Shown here: one piece after another, positions 7,342-15,916 of the stretch
Layout: each line of letters opens with the position of its first letter
Position numbering within the stretch: position 1 is the stretch's first letter
Assembly (NCBI GenBank): GCA_002413395.1
Contig: DHWX01000100.1
Coordinates: 1,199-29,167 of the forward strand
Direction: 5' to 3'
From: Polaromonas sp. UBA5171
Lineage (GTDB): Bacteria > Pseudomonadota > Gammaproteobacteria > Burkholderiales > Burkholderiaceae_C
DNA: 27,969 nucleotides
Notes under the pieces: model-generated
Database searches by the model: none
Told to the model about the DNA's origin: nothing
The model's input: only the letters and a program-made list of their open reading frames with translations
Position numbers and translations under genes: made by a program

Positions 7342-9618
7342 TTAGCGGCGGGGTTTCTTGCTCTGCTTTCGACCGGGATTACCGGACGCTTTTTTCACGG
7401 CCGCCTTCAACGAATAAATCGAGGATTTGGCGGCATCATGAGCTGTTTTATCAGCCCCTGCGCTGCGGTTTTCTGAACCGCTTTTGCCGCCGGAATGCGA
7501 CTCCAAACATGCTTCTGTACCTTTGCCGCTCCCCTTGCCTTCCCTTGCGCCTCCAGCCCGGCGCTGGGCAGTACGCTCCTTCACTGGCAATTCGGTCTCG
7601 TGACCTCCGGTCTTGTCCTTCATTGCCCGGGCCAGCAGCCCGGTCTTGTCCTCGCCGTCGTGCACCAGGCGGAAATCGATCTTGCGGCCATCCAGGTCCA
7701 CACGGCTGACCTGCACCCGAACCCGCGTTCCGATGGCATAGCGCATGCCGGAGCGCTCGCCGCGCAACTCCTGTCTGGCTTCGTCGAAGCGGAAGTACTC
7801 GGCGCCCAGTTCAGTGATGTGCACCAGGCCTTCCACGTACATGGCGTCGAGCGTGACAAAAATACCAAACCCGGTGGCCGCCGTCACCACGCCGCCGAAT
7901 TCTTCGCCCAGATGCTCGCGCATATACTTGCATTTGAGCCAAGCTTCCACATCGCGGCTGGCTTCATCAGCGCGGCGTTCATTGGCGCTGCAATGCAGGC
8001 CGGCCGCCTGCCATGCCAGTTGGTCGGCGCTGATTTTCCCGGGCTTTTCAGAGGGCTCCCTGACGCGTGCGGCCAGTCGTTTGGACAGTTTGGCCTCGGC
8101 CTCGCCGGGCGTCGGCAAGTTGGGGAGCTGATATCTCGTTTTGTTCAGGATGGCCTTGATGACGCGGTGCACCAGCAAGTCAGGATAACGGCGGATCGGG
8201 CTCGTGAAGTGCGTGTATGCCTCGTAAGCCAGACCAAAGTGCCCGCTGTTCATGGGCGTGTAAATCGCCTGCTGCATGGCGCGCAGCAGCATTGAATGGA
8301 TTTGTGGCGCATTCGGCCGGTCCTTGGTGGCCTTGGCGATCTGCTGGAACTCACCCGGCGTAGGGTCATCGCTGACCGCCATTCCCAAACCAATCGCCTT
8401 GAGATAGTTGCGCAGCAACTCCAGTTTCTCTGGCGACGGGCTCTCGTGTACCCGGAACAGCGCAACGTGTCGGCTCTGCGAAATAAAGTCGGCCGAACAC
8501 ACATTGGCCGCCAGCATGGATTCCTCAATCAGGCGGTGTGCCACATTGCGGGTGCGGGGCATGATTTTTTCAATCCGCCCGGCTTCGTCGCAGACGATCT
8601 GGGTTTCGGTAGTTTCAAAATCCACGGCTCCACGTACGCTGCGCTCCTTGAGCAGGGCCTGGTACACATCATGCAGATTCAGCAAATGTGGCACCAGGTC
8701 CTTTCGCTGCACCGCCTCCGGGCCACGCGTGTTGGCCAGAATGGCGGCCACTTCGGTGTAGGTAAAACGTGCATGGCTACGCATCACAGCCGGGTAAAAC
8801 TGGTAGGCGTGAACCTCACCCTTGGCATTGACCAGCATGTCGCACACCATGCACAGGCGCTCGACGTTGGGGTTGAGCGAGCACAAGCCGTTGGAAAGTT
8901 TTTCCGGCAGCATGGGAATCACGCGTCGTGGGAAATACACGCTGGTGGCGCGGTCATACGCGTTGATGTCAATCGCACTGCCGTTTTCCACGTAATGGCT
9001 AACGTCGGCAATCGCCACCAGCAGGCGCCAGCCCTTGCCGCGGCCAACCTTGGCAGGCTCGCCATAGACAGCATCATCAAAGTCCCGGGCGTCTTCACCG
9101 TCAATGGTGACCAGGGGGATATCCGTCAGGTCAATGCGGTGTTTTTTGTCTGTGAGGCGGACCGCGTCCGGCAAAGCCCGGGCCTGGGCCAGCGCCTCGT
9201 CACTGAATTCATGGGGCACGCCGTATTTGCGCACCGCAATTTCAATTTCCATGCCCGGGTCGTCAATGTCGCCAAGCACTTCAGTGACGCGGCCCACAGG
9301 CTGTCCAAACAGCGCGGGAGGTTCAGTCAACTGGACCACCACCACCTGCCCCGGCATGGCAGCTCCGGTCGCACCCTTGGGAATCAGTACATCCTGACCG
9401 TAGCGCTTGTCTTCTGGCGCAACCAGCCAGACACCGCTTTCCTGAAGCAGTCGGCCAATAATGGGATTGGACGAGCGCTCAATAATTTCAGTCACTCGCC
9501 CTTCGGGCCGATTTTTGCGGTCATGCCGCACGATGCGCACCTTGACTCGGTCCATGTGCAGCACGGCGCGCATTTCGTTGGGCGGCAGGTAAATATCCGC
9601 CTCGCCGTCATCGCGCAC
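7342..9618 (-). CDS. rnr: Ribonuclease R (start uncertain)
   Basis: 3'-5' exoribonuclease of the RNase II/R family that degrades structured RNA and takes part in rRNA quality control. Numbered from the GTG at 9616-9618, the cold-shock OB domains span about 1-100. The RNB catalytic centre TIDGEDARDFDDA carries Asp173, Asp179, Asp181 and Asp182, and an S1 domain (about 580-660) precedes a long K/R/G/S-rich basic tail. The start is odd. Conserved OB-fold sequence (EGTVSGHRDGHGFI) continues in frame upstream of this GTG, and the frame is open to 9738, yet the only non-standard candidate there is a CTG at 9727-9729. The true protein is therefore probably longer, from an unusual start codon, or a base is missing. 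yggT follows in the same direction. Confidence 0.95.
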   Translation of the reverse strand: MRDDGEADIYLPPNEMRAVLHMDRVKVRIVRHDRKNRPEGRVTEIIERSSNPIIGRLLQESGVWLVAPEDKRYGQDVLIPKGATGAAMPGQVVVVQLTEPPALFGQPVGRVTEVLGDIDDPGMEIEIAVRKYGVPHEFSDEALAQARALPDAVRLTDKKHRIDLTDIPLVTIDGEDARDFDDAVYGEPAKVGRGKGWRLLVAIADVSHYVENGSAIDINAYDRATSVYFPRRVIPMLPEKLSNGLCSLNPNVERLCMVCDMLVNAKGEVHAYQFYPAVMRSHARFTYTEVAAILANTRGPEAVQRKDLVPHLLNLHDVYQALLKERSVRGAVDFETTETQIVCDEAGRIEKIMPRTRNVAHRLIEESMLAANVCSADFISQSRHVALFRVHESPSPEKLELLRNYLKAIGLGMAVSDDPTPGEFQQIAKATKDRPNAPQIHSMLLRAMQQAIYTPMNSGHFGLAYEAYTHFTSPIRRYPDLLVHRVIKAILNKTRYQLPNLPTPGEAEAKLSKRLAARVREPSEKPGKISADQLAWQAAGLHCSANERRADEASRDVEAWLKCKYMREHLGEEFGGVVTAATGFGIFVTLDAMYVEGLVHITELGAEYFRFDEARQELRGERSGMRYAIGTRVRVQVSRVDLDGRKIDFRLVHDGEDKTGLLARAMKDKTGGHETELPVKERTAQRRAGGAREGKGSGKGTEACLESHSGGKSGSENRSAGADKTAHDAAKSSIYSLKAAVKKASGNPGRKQSKKPRR

Positions 9619-9835
9619 AATAAATCCATGGCCATCGCGATGGCCGGAAACTGTTCCCTCGAATTCAGCGAGGAGTCCGGACGATGCGCCGGAAGTTGAA
9701 TGCGTTGTTTTGATAAGAAGTCTCGTCAGGTAATGAAGTCAGGAATGACCGCGCTGGTAGTGTATTTCGCAGACCGGATTTCGGGATGAATTCAAAAAAT
9801 TTCTGGACCGTTGCTCCGCCCAAACACCAATGTAA

Positions 9836-9844
9836 TGGTACACT
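9836..9844 (+). promoter_or_regulatory. Extended -10 promoter for tRNA-Leu
   Basis: TGGTACACT fits the extended -10 pattern and ends ten bases before the mature tRNA, placing the start of transcription just upstream of it. The -35 region is weak. It lies in the gap shared with the divergent rnr gene. Confidence 0.5.
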
Positions 9845-9853
9845 GCCTGCTGT

Positions 9854-9938
9854 GCCCGGGTGGCGGAATTGGTAGACGCGCACGGTTCAGGTCCGTGTAT
9901 CGCAAGATGTGGAGATTCGAGTTCTCTCCCGGGCACCA
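9854..9938 (+). tRNA. leuV-like: tRNA-Leu (anticodon CAG)
   Basis: Class II tRNA of 85 nt including an encoded CCA end. The acceptor stem GCCCGGG (9854-9860) pairs perfectly with 9928-9934. The anticodon stem CACGG/CCGTG (9881-9885 and 9893-9897) encloses the loop TTCAGGT with anticodon CAG at 9888-9890, which reads CUG. A short variable arm follows, then a T arm with a TTCGAGT loop. CUG should be the dominant leucine codon in this GC-rich genome. A strong terminator follows. Confidence 0.97.
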
Positions 9939-9973
9939 AAATTTGAATGGCTGATTGATTCACAGTCAATATT

Positions 9974-10002
9974 AAAAGCCACTGCATGCCAGTGGCTTTT
10001 TT
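9974..10002. terminator. Bidirectional terminator between tRNA-Leu and rimO
   Basis: A stem of at least 10 bp (9975-9984 with 9990-9999) has a five-base loop and is flanked by A and T tracts. It ends the tRNA-Leu transcript on the plus strand and, 11 bases past the rimO stop, the rimO transcript on the minus strand. Confidence 0.9.
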
Positions 10003-10012
10003 GCTTTTTTCA

Positions 10013-11419
10013 TCAGATCGGCAGAGCCACCAGATCATGCCCCTGAGTGCCCACAATGCGGGCCCGGGTGAATTCACCGACTTTCAGCGTTTTGCTGAAT
10101 TTTTCAGGGGGCAACAGCTTGACGACGCCATCAATTTCGGGCGCATCGGCGTAAGAGCGGCCCGTGCCACCCTTGCGGCCCAGCGCCGGAGCCGAGTCCA
10201 CCAGCACCTGCATGGTTGCGCCCACCCGCTGCTGCAACTTCTGGTTCGAGACCGCTTCGGCCACCGCCATGAAGCGCGCTCGGCGCTCCTGGCGAACTTC
10301 GAGCGGCAACATGCCGGGAATATCATTGGCGCTGGCACCCGCCACTGCGCTATAGGCAAAGCAACCCGCGCGGTCAATTCTGGCCTCTCGCATGAAATCG
10401 AGCAGGTGCTCGAACTCAGTTTCGGTTTCGCCCGGAAAGCCTGCAATAAAGGTGCTGCGAATGACGATTTCTGGGCAGATTTCACGCCAGCGTGCAATAC
10501 GTTCCAGATTCTTTTCACCGCTGGCCGGGCGTTTCATGCGCTTGAGCACATCCGGGTGACTGTGCTGCAACGGCACATCCAGATAAGGCAACACCTTGCC
10601 CGTGGCCATGAGCGGAAGCACCTCATCCACGCTTGGATAGGGGTAGACATAATGCAAACGGACCCAGGCGCCATGTGGCTGCGCAATGTCACCGAGAGCT
10701 TGCACCAGTTCCAGCATGCGGGTTTTGACCGGCTTGCCGTCCCAGAATCCGGTCCGGTATTTCACATCCACGCCATAAGCCGAGGTGTCCTGGCTAATGA
10801 CCAGCAGTTCCTTCACGCCACCTTCAAACAAGGCGCGAGCTTCATTGAGCACATCACCAATCGGCCGCGACACCAGATCGCCGCGCATGGACGGAATGAT
10901 GCAGAAAGTGCAGCGATGGTTGCAGCCTTCGCTGATCTTCAGGTAGGCATAGTGCCGAGGCGTGAGCTTGATGCCGGCAATACCGAACGCATTGGGTACC
11001 AGATCAATAAACGGGTCATGCGGTTTGGGCAGATTCCGGTGCACCGCATCCATGACTTCCTGCGTGGCATGCGGCCCCGTCACCGCCAGCACGCTGGGAT
11101 GCATCTGGCGCACGAAGTTTCCGCCACCGCCAGCGGCCTTGGCACCCAGACAGCCAGTCACAATGACCTTGCCGTTTTCTGCCAACGCTTCACCGATCGT
11201 GTCCAAGCTTTCCTTGATCGCATCGTCAATGAAACCGCAGGTATTGACGATCACCAGATCCGCGCCCTCGAACGTTTTGGAGGTCTGGTAGCCCTCGGCG
11301 CTCAAACGCGTGAGGATCAACTCGGAATCGGTCAGTGCCTTGGCGCAACCCAGGCTGACAAAACCGACGCGCGGGGCGGGCGCAGGAGAAAGGAGAATCG
11401 GGAGAATAACTTCGCTCAT
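10013..11419 (-). CDS. rimO: Ribosomal protein S12 methylthiotransferase RimO
   Basis: Radical-SAM methylthiotransferase that adds a methylthio group to the conserved Asp near position 88 of ribosomal protein S12. Three cysteines of the N-terminal UPF0004 domain (Cys25, Cys61, Cys90) can hold the auxiliary 4Fe-4S cluster. The radical-SAM CxxxCxxC (Cys166, Cys170, Cys173 in EGCNHRCTFC) holds the other. A C-terminal TRAM domain (about 395-468) is present. RimO rather than MiaB is supported by SLGCAKALTDSE at the N-terminus and the PYPSVDEV and DVPLQHSHPDVLKRMKRP segments. The 468-residue length is slightly above average because of a glycine-rich AAGGGGNF loop near 95-102. phaR lies 43 bases upstream on the same strand. 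Confidence 0.96.
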   Translation of the reverse strand: MSEVILPILLSPAPAPRVGFVSLGCAKALTDSELILTRLSAEGYQTSKTFEGADLVIVNTCGFIDDAIKESLDTIGEALAENGKVIVTGCLGAKAAGGGGNFVRQMHPSVLAVTGPHATQEVMDAVHRNLPKPHDPFIDLVPNAFGIAGIKLTPRHYAYLKISEGCNHRCTFCIIPSMRGDLVSRPIGDVLNEARALFEGGVKELLVISQDTSAYGVDVKYRTGFWDGKPVKTRMLELVQALGDIAQPHGAWVRLHYVYPYPSVDEVLPLMATGKVLPYLDVPLQHSHPDVLKRMKRPASGEKNLERIARWREICPEIVIRSTFIAGFPGETETEFEHLLDFMREARIDRAGCFAYSAVAGASANDIPGMLPLEVRQERRARFMAVAEAVSNQKLQQRVGATMQVLVDSAPALGRKGGTGRSYADAPEIDGVVKLLPPEKFSKTLKVGEFTRARIVGTQGHDLVALPI

Positions 11420-11462
11420 GGCCTCTATTGTCTCAGAGCAGGCGCGGCAACAAATCCGTGTT

Positions 11463-12080
11463 TCATCGCTTCAGCCCAAAAGCCGACAGCATTTGTTCAC
11501 TCTGCTTTTGCATCTGCTCCTGCAATTGCGTAAAAACACTTTTTGACTGTTCCACATAGGTGCCCATCATGCCCTGCATCATGGGCGACTTTGCATTCAT
11601 GAACTGTGCCCACATTTCGGGACTCAAGCCTTTGGTTTGCTCGGCCATCTTGACCTGCAGGTCCAGGAAGGCCTGGACGTTTTTTTCAAGATAAGTCCCC
11701 ATGAAGCTCTGCATTGCATCGCCGTAAAAACGAATAATGTTGGCCAGCACGGCCTCAGTGAACATGGGCGCGCCGCCAGTCTCTTCCTCCAGAATGATCT
11801 GCAGCAAAATGCTGCGCGTCAGGTCTTCGTTGGTTTTGGCATCACGCACCACGAATCGGGCACTGTCCATGACCAATTGCCGCACGTTGGTGAGCGTGAT
11901 GTAAGCTGAAGTTTCGGTATCGTAAAGACGCCGGTTGGGATATTTCTTGATGACGCGCAATGCTACAGCCTTGTCCGCCGTGGACTGGCTGTCTTGAATG
12001 CCCGGGATATCGCCCCCGGGGGAGTTGCCTTGAGCAGGCGCGGGGCCGGATTTCGGGCTGATGGTTTTGCTTTTTTGCAC
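11463..12080 (-). CDS. phaR: Polyhydroxyalkanoate synthesis repressor PhaR
   Basis: Transcriptional regulator that binds DNA and polyhydroxybutyrate granules and represses phasin and its own gene while the polymer is scarce. The diagnostic N-terminal domain (RVIKKYPNRRLYDTETSAYI, about 42-61) and two following accumulation-regulator segments (about 95-180, e.g. IRFYGDAMQSFMGTYLEKN) are intact. The tail is rich in Gln and Met. The start is GTG at 12078-12080, chosen because a strong GAGGAG site sits six bases upstream and no ATG is better placed. No phaC/phaA/phaB genes are in the window; a dead 3-hydroxybutyrate dehydrogenase lies about 3.6 kb away. PhaR probably acts on distant loci. Confidence 0.95.
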   Translation of the reverse strand: MQKSKTISPKSGPAPAQGNSPGGDIPGIQDSQSTADKAVALRVIKKYPNRRLYDTETSAYITLTNVRQLVMDSARFVVRDAKTNEDLTRSILLQIILEEETGGAPMFTEAVLANIIRFYGDAMQSFMGTYLEKNVQAFLDLQVKMAEQTKGLSPEMWAQFMNAKSPMMQGMMGTYVEQSKSVFTQLQEQMQKQSEQMLSAFGLKR

Positions 12081-12181
12081 TGATGGCTCCTCTGAATGAC
12101 ACCCTGCGGCAACGTGCCACGATTCGGTACATTTTAGGAACTCTGGATGGTCGCAATCCCCTTGGTTTACCCTTGTGAATC

Positions 12182-12211
12182 AGCTGCACCACAAAATTGT
12201 GGCAGCTTTTT
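12182..12211. terminator. Hairpin between tRNA-Val and phaR
   Basis: AGCTG and CCACAA pair with TTGTGG and CAGCT around a two-base loop, with a two-base bulge, and a T run follows on the plus strand (12207-12211). On the minus strand the stem is preceded by A5 but followed by GATTC, so it would be an imperfect terminator for tRNA-Val, which ends 27 bases earlier. No plus-strand gene obviously uses it. Confidence 0.5.
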
Positions 12212-12237
12212 CGGAGCAGGAACCGTATAAAAGGAAT

Positions 12238-12314
12238 TGGTAGGCGCGATTGGACTCGAACCAACGACCCCCACCATGTCAAGGTGGTGCTCTAACCAGC
12301 TGAGCTACGCGCCT
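12238..12314 (-). tRNA. tRNA-Val (anticodon GAC)
   Basis: A 77-nt tRNA with encoded CCA (12240-12238). The acceptor stem AGGCGCG pairs perfectly with CGCGCCT. The D arm (TAGCTCAGCTGGTTAGAGC), the anticodon stem CCACC/GGTGG with loop TTGACAT (anticodon GAC, 12280-12278), and the GGTTCGAGTCC T arm are all standard and closely resemble E. coli tRNA-Val(GAC). Confidence 0.98.
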
Positions 12315-12335
12315 AAGGACTGTTCGAAGCTGTGA

Positions 12336-12344
12336 ATTGTAGCA
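12336..12344 (-). promoter_or_regulatory. Extended -10 promoter for tRNA-Val
   Basis: The minus strand reads TGCTACAAT, a good extended -10, 21 bases before the mature tRNA. It lies just past the relA stop, so tRNA-Val can be expressed independently of relA. The -35 is weak. Confidence 0.5.
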
Positions 12345-12387
12345 GAGAGGAATGCAGCCCCACATTTTCGCTGTTAACTGGCGGCTC

Positions 12388-14661
12388 TCAGCGCCTCCGG
12401 GCTGACCGCACACCCGGCACCTCCGCCACGATGCCCAGCACCTGATTGAGCCGACTCGATTGCGCCACCTCGACCGTGAAGGTCATCCACGCCGTGCCGC
12501 CACGGTTGTCCTTGACTGACTGCGTCTGCACACCGATCACGTTCACTTTTTCCTTGGCAAAAACCTCGGAAATATCACGCAGCAAACCCTGCCGGTCGGC
12601 CGCTTCCACGGCCACATCCACCGGATACATCGCGCCATCCGGCGTTTCGGGCGAGCTCCATGCCACCTCGATCACGCGGTCCGGGCTACCGCTGGCCATG
12701 TTGCGAAAATTGCTACAGTCGCTGCGATGAACGCTCACGCCCTTGCCCTTGGTCACAAAGCCAAGAATCGCATCTGGCGGCGCGGGTTTGCAGCACTTGG
12801 CCAGTTGGGTCAGCAGGGAATCGATGCCCACGACGAGCACATTGCCTTTTCTGCCCTTTCCCGTTTGGCTGGACCGGTCGGGTTGGCGTGTTTTTTTGGC
12901 CAGCACATAATCGTCGGCAGGCTGCACCGGCCCCTGGGGTCTGAGCATGTTTTCAATGGTGCGCAGTGACAACTCGTCCTTGCCCACCACTTCAAACAGG
13001 TCATCCGCCGTTTTAAAACCCAGTTGAAGCGCCAGGGCATCGAGCTTCATGGCAGTTTTACCTTCGCGCTGGAGCAGTTTTTCGACGGCTTCCCGCCCCT
13101 TTGCCACGGTCTGCTCCATGGCCAATGCGTTGAACCAGGCACGCACTTTGGATTTGGCCCGGTGACTGACCAAAAATCCCAGATCCGGATTGAGCCAGTC
13201 GCGCGACGGCCCACCTTCCTTGACCGTGATCACTTCCACCGTCTGACCATTTTGCAGTGGCGTGTTGAGCGGCACCATTGCACCATCAATGCGCGCGCCA
13301 CGGCAGCGGTGGCCCAGGTTGGTATGCACGCTGTAGGCAAAATCCACGGCGGTAGCGCCCTGCGGCAGTTCCACAATGGCAGCATCGGGGGTCAGCACGT
13401 AAATACGATCTTCAAACAAGCCCTTGTTGGCTTCACGCGCACGCTGGGCCGCCGGACCCGACAGATCGCGCTCCCATGCCAGCAGTTGCCGCAACACGGC
13501 AATCTTGGCGTCGTACTCGCTGCTAGCCGACACGCCGCTGTAACCCTTGACGCCTGCCTCCTTGTAAGCCCAGTGCGCTGCCACGCCGTTTTCCGCATGA
13601 TCGTGCATGGCTTGGGTACGGATCTGGATCTCGACCGCCCGCCCCGCCTCGTCACGCACCACCGTGTGCAAGGACTGATAGCCGTTCGATTTAGGCTTGG
13701 CGATGTAGTCGTCAAACTCACCTTCTACGGGCGTAAAGCGCGAATGCACAAACCCCAGGGCCGCATAGCAGCCCTTTACATCGGCGGCAATCACACGCAG
13801 GGCACGAATATCAAACACTTGATCAAAATTCAGTGACTTGCCGCGCATTTTTTTGACAATGCTGTAGATATGCTTGGGCCTTCCCTGCACCAGCGCGGCA
13901 ATGCCATTCTGGTTCAGTTCGCGTTCCAGCCGGGTACGCAGCTCGGCCATGAAGTTCTCGCGTTCGACGCGCTTTTCATCGAGCATGCGAGCCGTTTGTC
14001 TATAAATATCGGGCTCCAGAATGCGAAAGGCCTGATCTTCCATTTCCCACTTGATCTGCCCTATCCCAAGGCGATTGGCCAGCGGCGCGAACACATGCAG
14101 CGACTCACGCGCCAGCGCCATCGGCGCGGGCTGCCTGCTCGCCGCATGATGACGCAAGGTCTGCAGCCGCGAAGCCAAGCGCAGCATCACCACCCGTAAA
14201 TCTCGTGAAAACGCCAGCAGCATCTTGCGCACGTTCTCGGTCTGCGCGGCGGGGTCATCGAGCAACTGCGCATTGGCATTTGCCGTTCGCGCCTGGCGCT
14301 GCACCTCGACCAGCTTGGTGGTCTCCATCGCCAGCTCGGCAAAGTTGGCGCCGAACGCGTTGGTGATGATCTCCCGCGGTTTGTTCAGGTGCTGGCAGGC
14401 ATAAACCAGGTAGGTAGCGGCCTGCATCGCTTCGGAACCGCCTATCGATTTCAGGATGGCGGCAACGGCATCGGCGTGCGCCAGAGTGTTTTCACCGGAG
14501 TCCAGGGTCTCATTGGCAATCAACGGCTCCGCGAAAGCGCGCGCCCGCGCCAATGCATGTGGTTGCGCCGACAAGCTGTCGGCGGTGGCTGTCATGATCG
14601 AAGCATTGGTGTCTTGGCCTGCGGCTGGGCCAGCCAGGTCAGAGGCGTGATTTTTTTTCAT
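12388..14661 (-). CDS. relA: RelA-type (p)ppGpp synthetase
   Basis: Ribosome-associated GTP/GDP pyrophosphokinase that makes the alarmone (p)ppGpp on uncharged tRNA. Domains in order: a degenerate hydrolase region (about 55-150), the synthetase (about 255-370), TGS (about 418-480), helical, zinc-finger-like RIS (Cys623, Cys624, His645, Cys649) and ACT (about 680-757). The position where functional hydrolases carry the His-Asp pair reads ATYLVYACQHL (82-92), so hydrolysis should be lost. The synthetase has the acidic EFDD signature (315-318), typical of monofunctional RelA rather than the RxKD of bifunctional Rel/SpoT. A separate spoT should exist elsewhere. The start lacks a clear ribosome site; MTATADSL, 22 codons in, is an alternative. 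An alpha/beta hydrolase gene ends 28 bases upstream in the same direction. Confidence 0.95.
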   Translation of the reverse strand: MKKNHASDLAGPAAGQDTNASIMTATADSLSAQPHALARARAFAEPLIANETLDSGENTLAHADAVAAILKSIGGSEAMQAATYLVYACQHLNKPREIITNAFGANFAELAMETTKLVEVQRQARTANANAQLLDDPAAQTENVRKMLLAFSRDLRVVMLRLASRLQTLRHHAASRQPAPMALARESLHVFAPLANRLGIGQIKWEMEDQAFRILEPDIYRQTARMLDEKRVERENFMAELRTRLERELNQNGIAALVQGRPKHIYSIVKKMRGKSLNFDQVFDIRALRVIAADVKGCYAALGFVHSRFTPVEGEFDDYIAKPKSNGYQSLHTVVRDEAGRAVEIQIRTQAMHDHAENGVAAHWAYKEAGVKGYSGVSASSEYDAKIAVLRQLLAWERDLSGPAAQRAREANKGLFEDRIYVLTPDAAIVELPQGATAVDFAYSVHTNLGHRCRGARIDGAMVPLNTPLQNGQTVEVITVKEGGPSRDWLNPDLGFLVSHRAKSKVRAWFNALAMEQTVAKGREAVEKLLQREGKTAMKLDALALQLGFKTADDLFEVVGKDELSLRTIENMLRPQGPVQPADDYVLAKKTRQPDRSSQTGKGRKGNVLVVGIDSLLTQLAKCCKPAPPDAILGFVTKGKGVSVHRSDCSNFRNMASGSPDRVIEVAWSSPETPDGAMYPVDVAVEAADRQGLLRDISEVFAKEKVNVIGVQTQSVKDNRGGTAWMTFTVEVAQSSRLNQVLGIVAEVPGVRSARRR

Positions 14662-14689
14662 GAAAATTGAGTCTGTTCAATGTCACCCG

Positions 14690-15607
14690 CTAACCCAGCA
14701 AGAAGCCCGCCACCGCCGCAACCTGATCGTTCGCGATCAAGGTGGGCGCATGTCCAACCCCCGCAAACTCAATCAGTCGGGCTTTGGGGCCGCGCTGCGT
14801 CATGGCGCGAGCCGTCTCACGGCTCAGCAAATCCGACTGTGCGCCGCGAATCAGCAGCGTCTCGGCTTTGATATGGTCATAAAGCTGCCAGAGCAAAGTC
14901 TCGCCTTGCTGCGCGGATTCTTTGGAAACCAGTTTGAATGGCACCGCGATTGCCGGGTCGTAATGCAGCCGCAGCTTGCTGTCGGCGGCTGATACCGGCT
15001 TGACCATGGGACGCGACAGCGCCAGCCATTGGTCCGGGGTGTGGGGGCCAAAGCTTTGGGAAACCGCCCACATGGCGACGGCTGCCTCCCGAACGCTGCT
15101 GAAATACTGCGCCTGCCCGAGATAAGCGCCAATCCGCTCAATCGCCTGCCATCCAATCGCTGGTCCGACGTCATTCAGCACAAGTTTTCGTACAGGCGCT
15201 GGCATGGGCAGATCAGGTTGACCGCACATTGCCATGCCGATCAGCCCGCCCATGCTGGTGCCGACCCAGTCCAGTGTTGTGATCGGCGTCTGGGCATGCA
15301 GATGGGCCAGCAAAACCAGTATGTCCGCTGCATAGGTTGGCAGTTGATAGCCCATGGGATCTTTCAGCCAGTCACTTTCGCCACGGCCGGCCATGTCGGG
15401 GCAGACCACGCGAATACCGCCCGGCTGCCCGACAGCCTGCTCGCACAAGACCCGCGCCAGTACGTCAAAGTCGCGTCCTTGACGGGACAGCCCATGCACA
15501 CATACGACAACGTGCCCGCTCACGGATCGACCCCATTGCCAATAGGCCATGCGGTGCGCGCCGCCTGCGTCGGGGCAGTTGACATGGTTCAGGTCGGGTT
15601 CAGTCAT
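14690..15607 (-). CDS. Alpha/beta-fold hydrolase
   Basis: Hydrolase of the alpha/beta superfamily, cytoplasmic by lack of a signal peptide. Numbered from ATG 15607, the nucleophile is Ser118 in WVGTSMGGLIG, the acid is probably Asp259 in RGAQSDLLS, and the base is His286 in GVGHAPTL. The oxyanion HG pair lies at 38-39 in CVHGLSRQGRDF, and DMAGRGESDW (71-80) is typical of esterases and C-C hydrolases. Total length is 305. A TTG at 15628 would add seven residues and is less likely. It is directly upstream of relA on the same strand. The substrate cannot be deduced. Confidence 0.9.
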   Translation of the reverse strand: MTEPDLNHVNCPDAGGAHRMAYWQWGRSVSGHVVVCVHGLSRQGRDFDVLARVLCEQAVGQPGGIRVVCPDMAGRGESDWLKDPMGYQLPTYAADILVLLAHLHAQTPITTLDWVGTSMGGLIGMAMCGQPDLPMPAPVRKLVLNDVGPAIGWQAIERIGAYLGQAQYFSSVREAAVAMWAVSQSFGPHTPDQWLALSRPMVKPVSAADSKLRLHYDPAIAVPFKLVSKESAQQGETLLWQLYDHIKAETLLIRGAQSDLLSRETARAMTQRGPKARLIEFAGVGHAPTLIANDQVAAVAGFLLG

Positions 15608-15701
15608 GGTGCAGCCAGTCCGCGTCAAAGGGAGTTGATATTCGTTTTAGAAGATTTTTTTGGTGCACTGTTCGCGGCGCATTAAAAGTATCGTAAATCA
15701 T

Positions 15702-15907
15702 ATGGAAACCCATCATATTCAATGGTCAAGCTGTCCTCATCACCGGCTCCACCAGCGGCATTGGTCTGGGTATCGCCAACGCCCTGGCCGCACAGAGTCA
15801 ACTTCCTTGACAACGCCACCTCCCGCGTGACCTGCAATGCCATTTATCCGGGCTGGGTCCTGACGCCGCTAATTTGGAACATGGATGGCGGCTGGGCCGA
15901 GCCATAA
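15702..15907 (+). pseudogene. bdhA (remnant): Remnant of 3-hydroxybutyrate dehydrogenase (SDR family)
   Basis: Three pieces of a short-chain dehydrogenase survive in about 200 bases. In the frame of 15721 the sequence reads NGQAVLITGSTSGIGLGIA, the Rossmann glycine motif of 3-hydroxybutyrate dehydrogenase. In the frame of 15722 it jumps to NATSRVTCNAIYPGWVLTPL, which belongs around residues 170-190 of the intact enzyme. It then jumps to NMDGGW followed by two residues and a stop, matching the extreme C-terminus. The catalytic SxnYxxxK region is gone, and the opening ATG (15702) is out of frame. A normal enzyme is about 255-260 residues, so at least two internal deletions and frameshifts have occurred. 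The surviving residues strongly suggest a once-functional polyhydroxybutyrate-catabolism gene. Confidence 0.85.
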
Positions 15908-15916
15908 TAAAATTAT

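Noticed and set aside
8296..9699. Plus-strand open frame of 467 codons
   Set aside because: It lies wholly opposite rnr, whose minus-strand product is an unmistakable RNase R. The translation has no domain and is a shadow of GC-rich codons.
9986..11533. Plus-strand open frame of 515 codons
   Set aside because: It covers the complement of rimO plus the tRNA-Leu terminator and has no recognisable motif; rimO on the other strand is certain.
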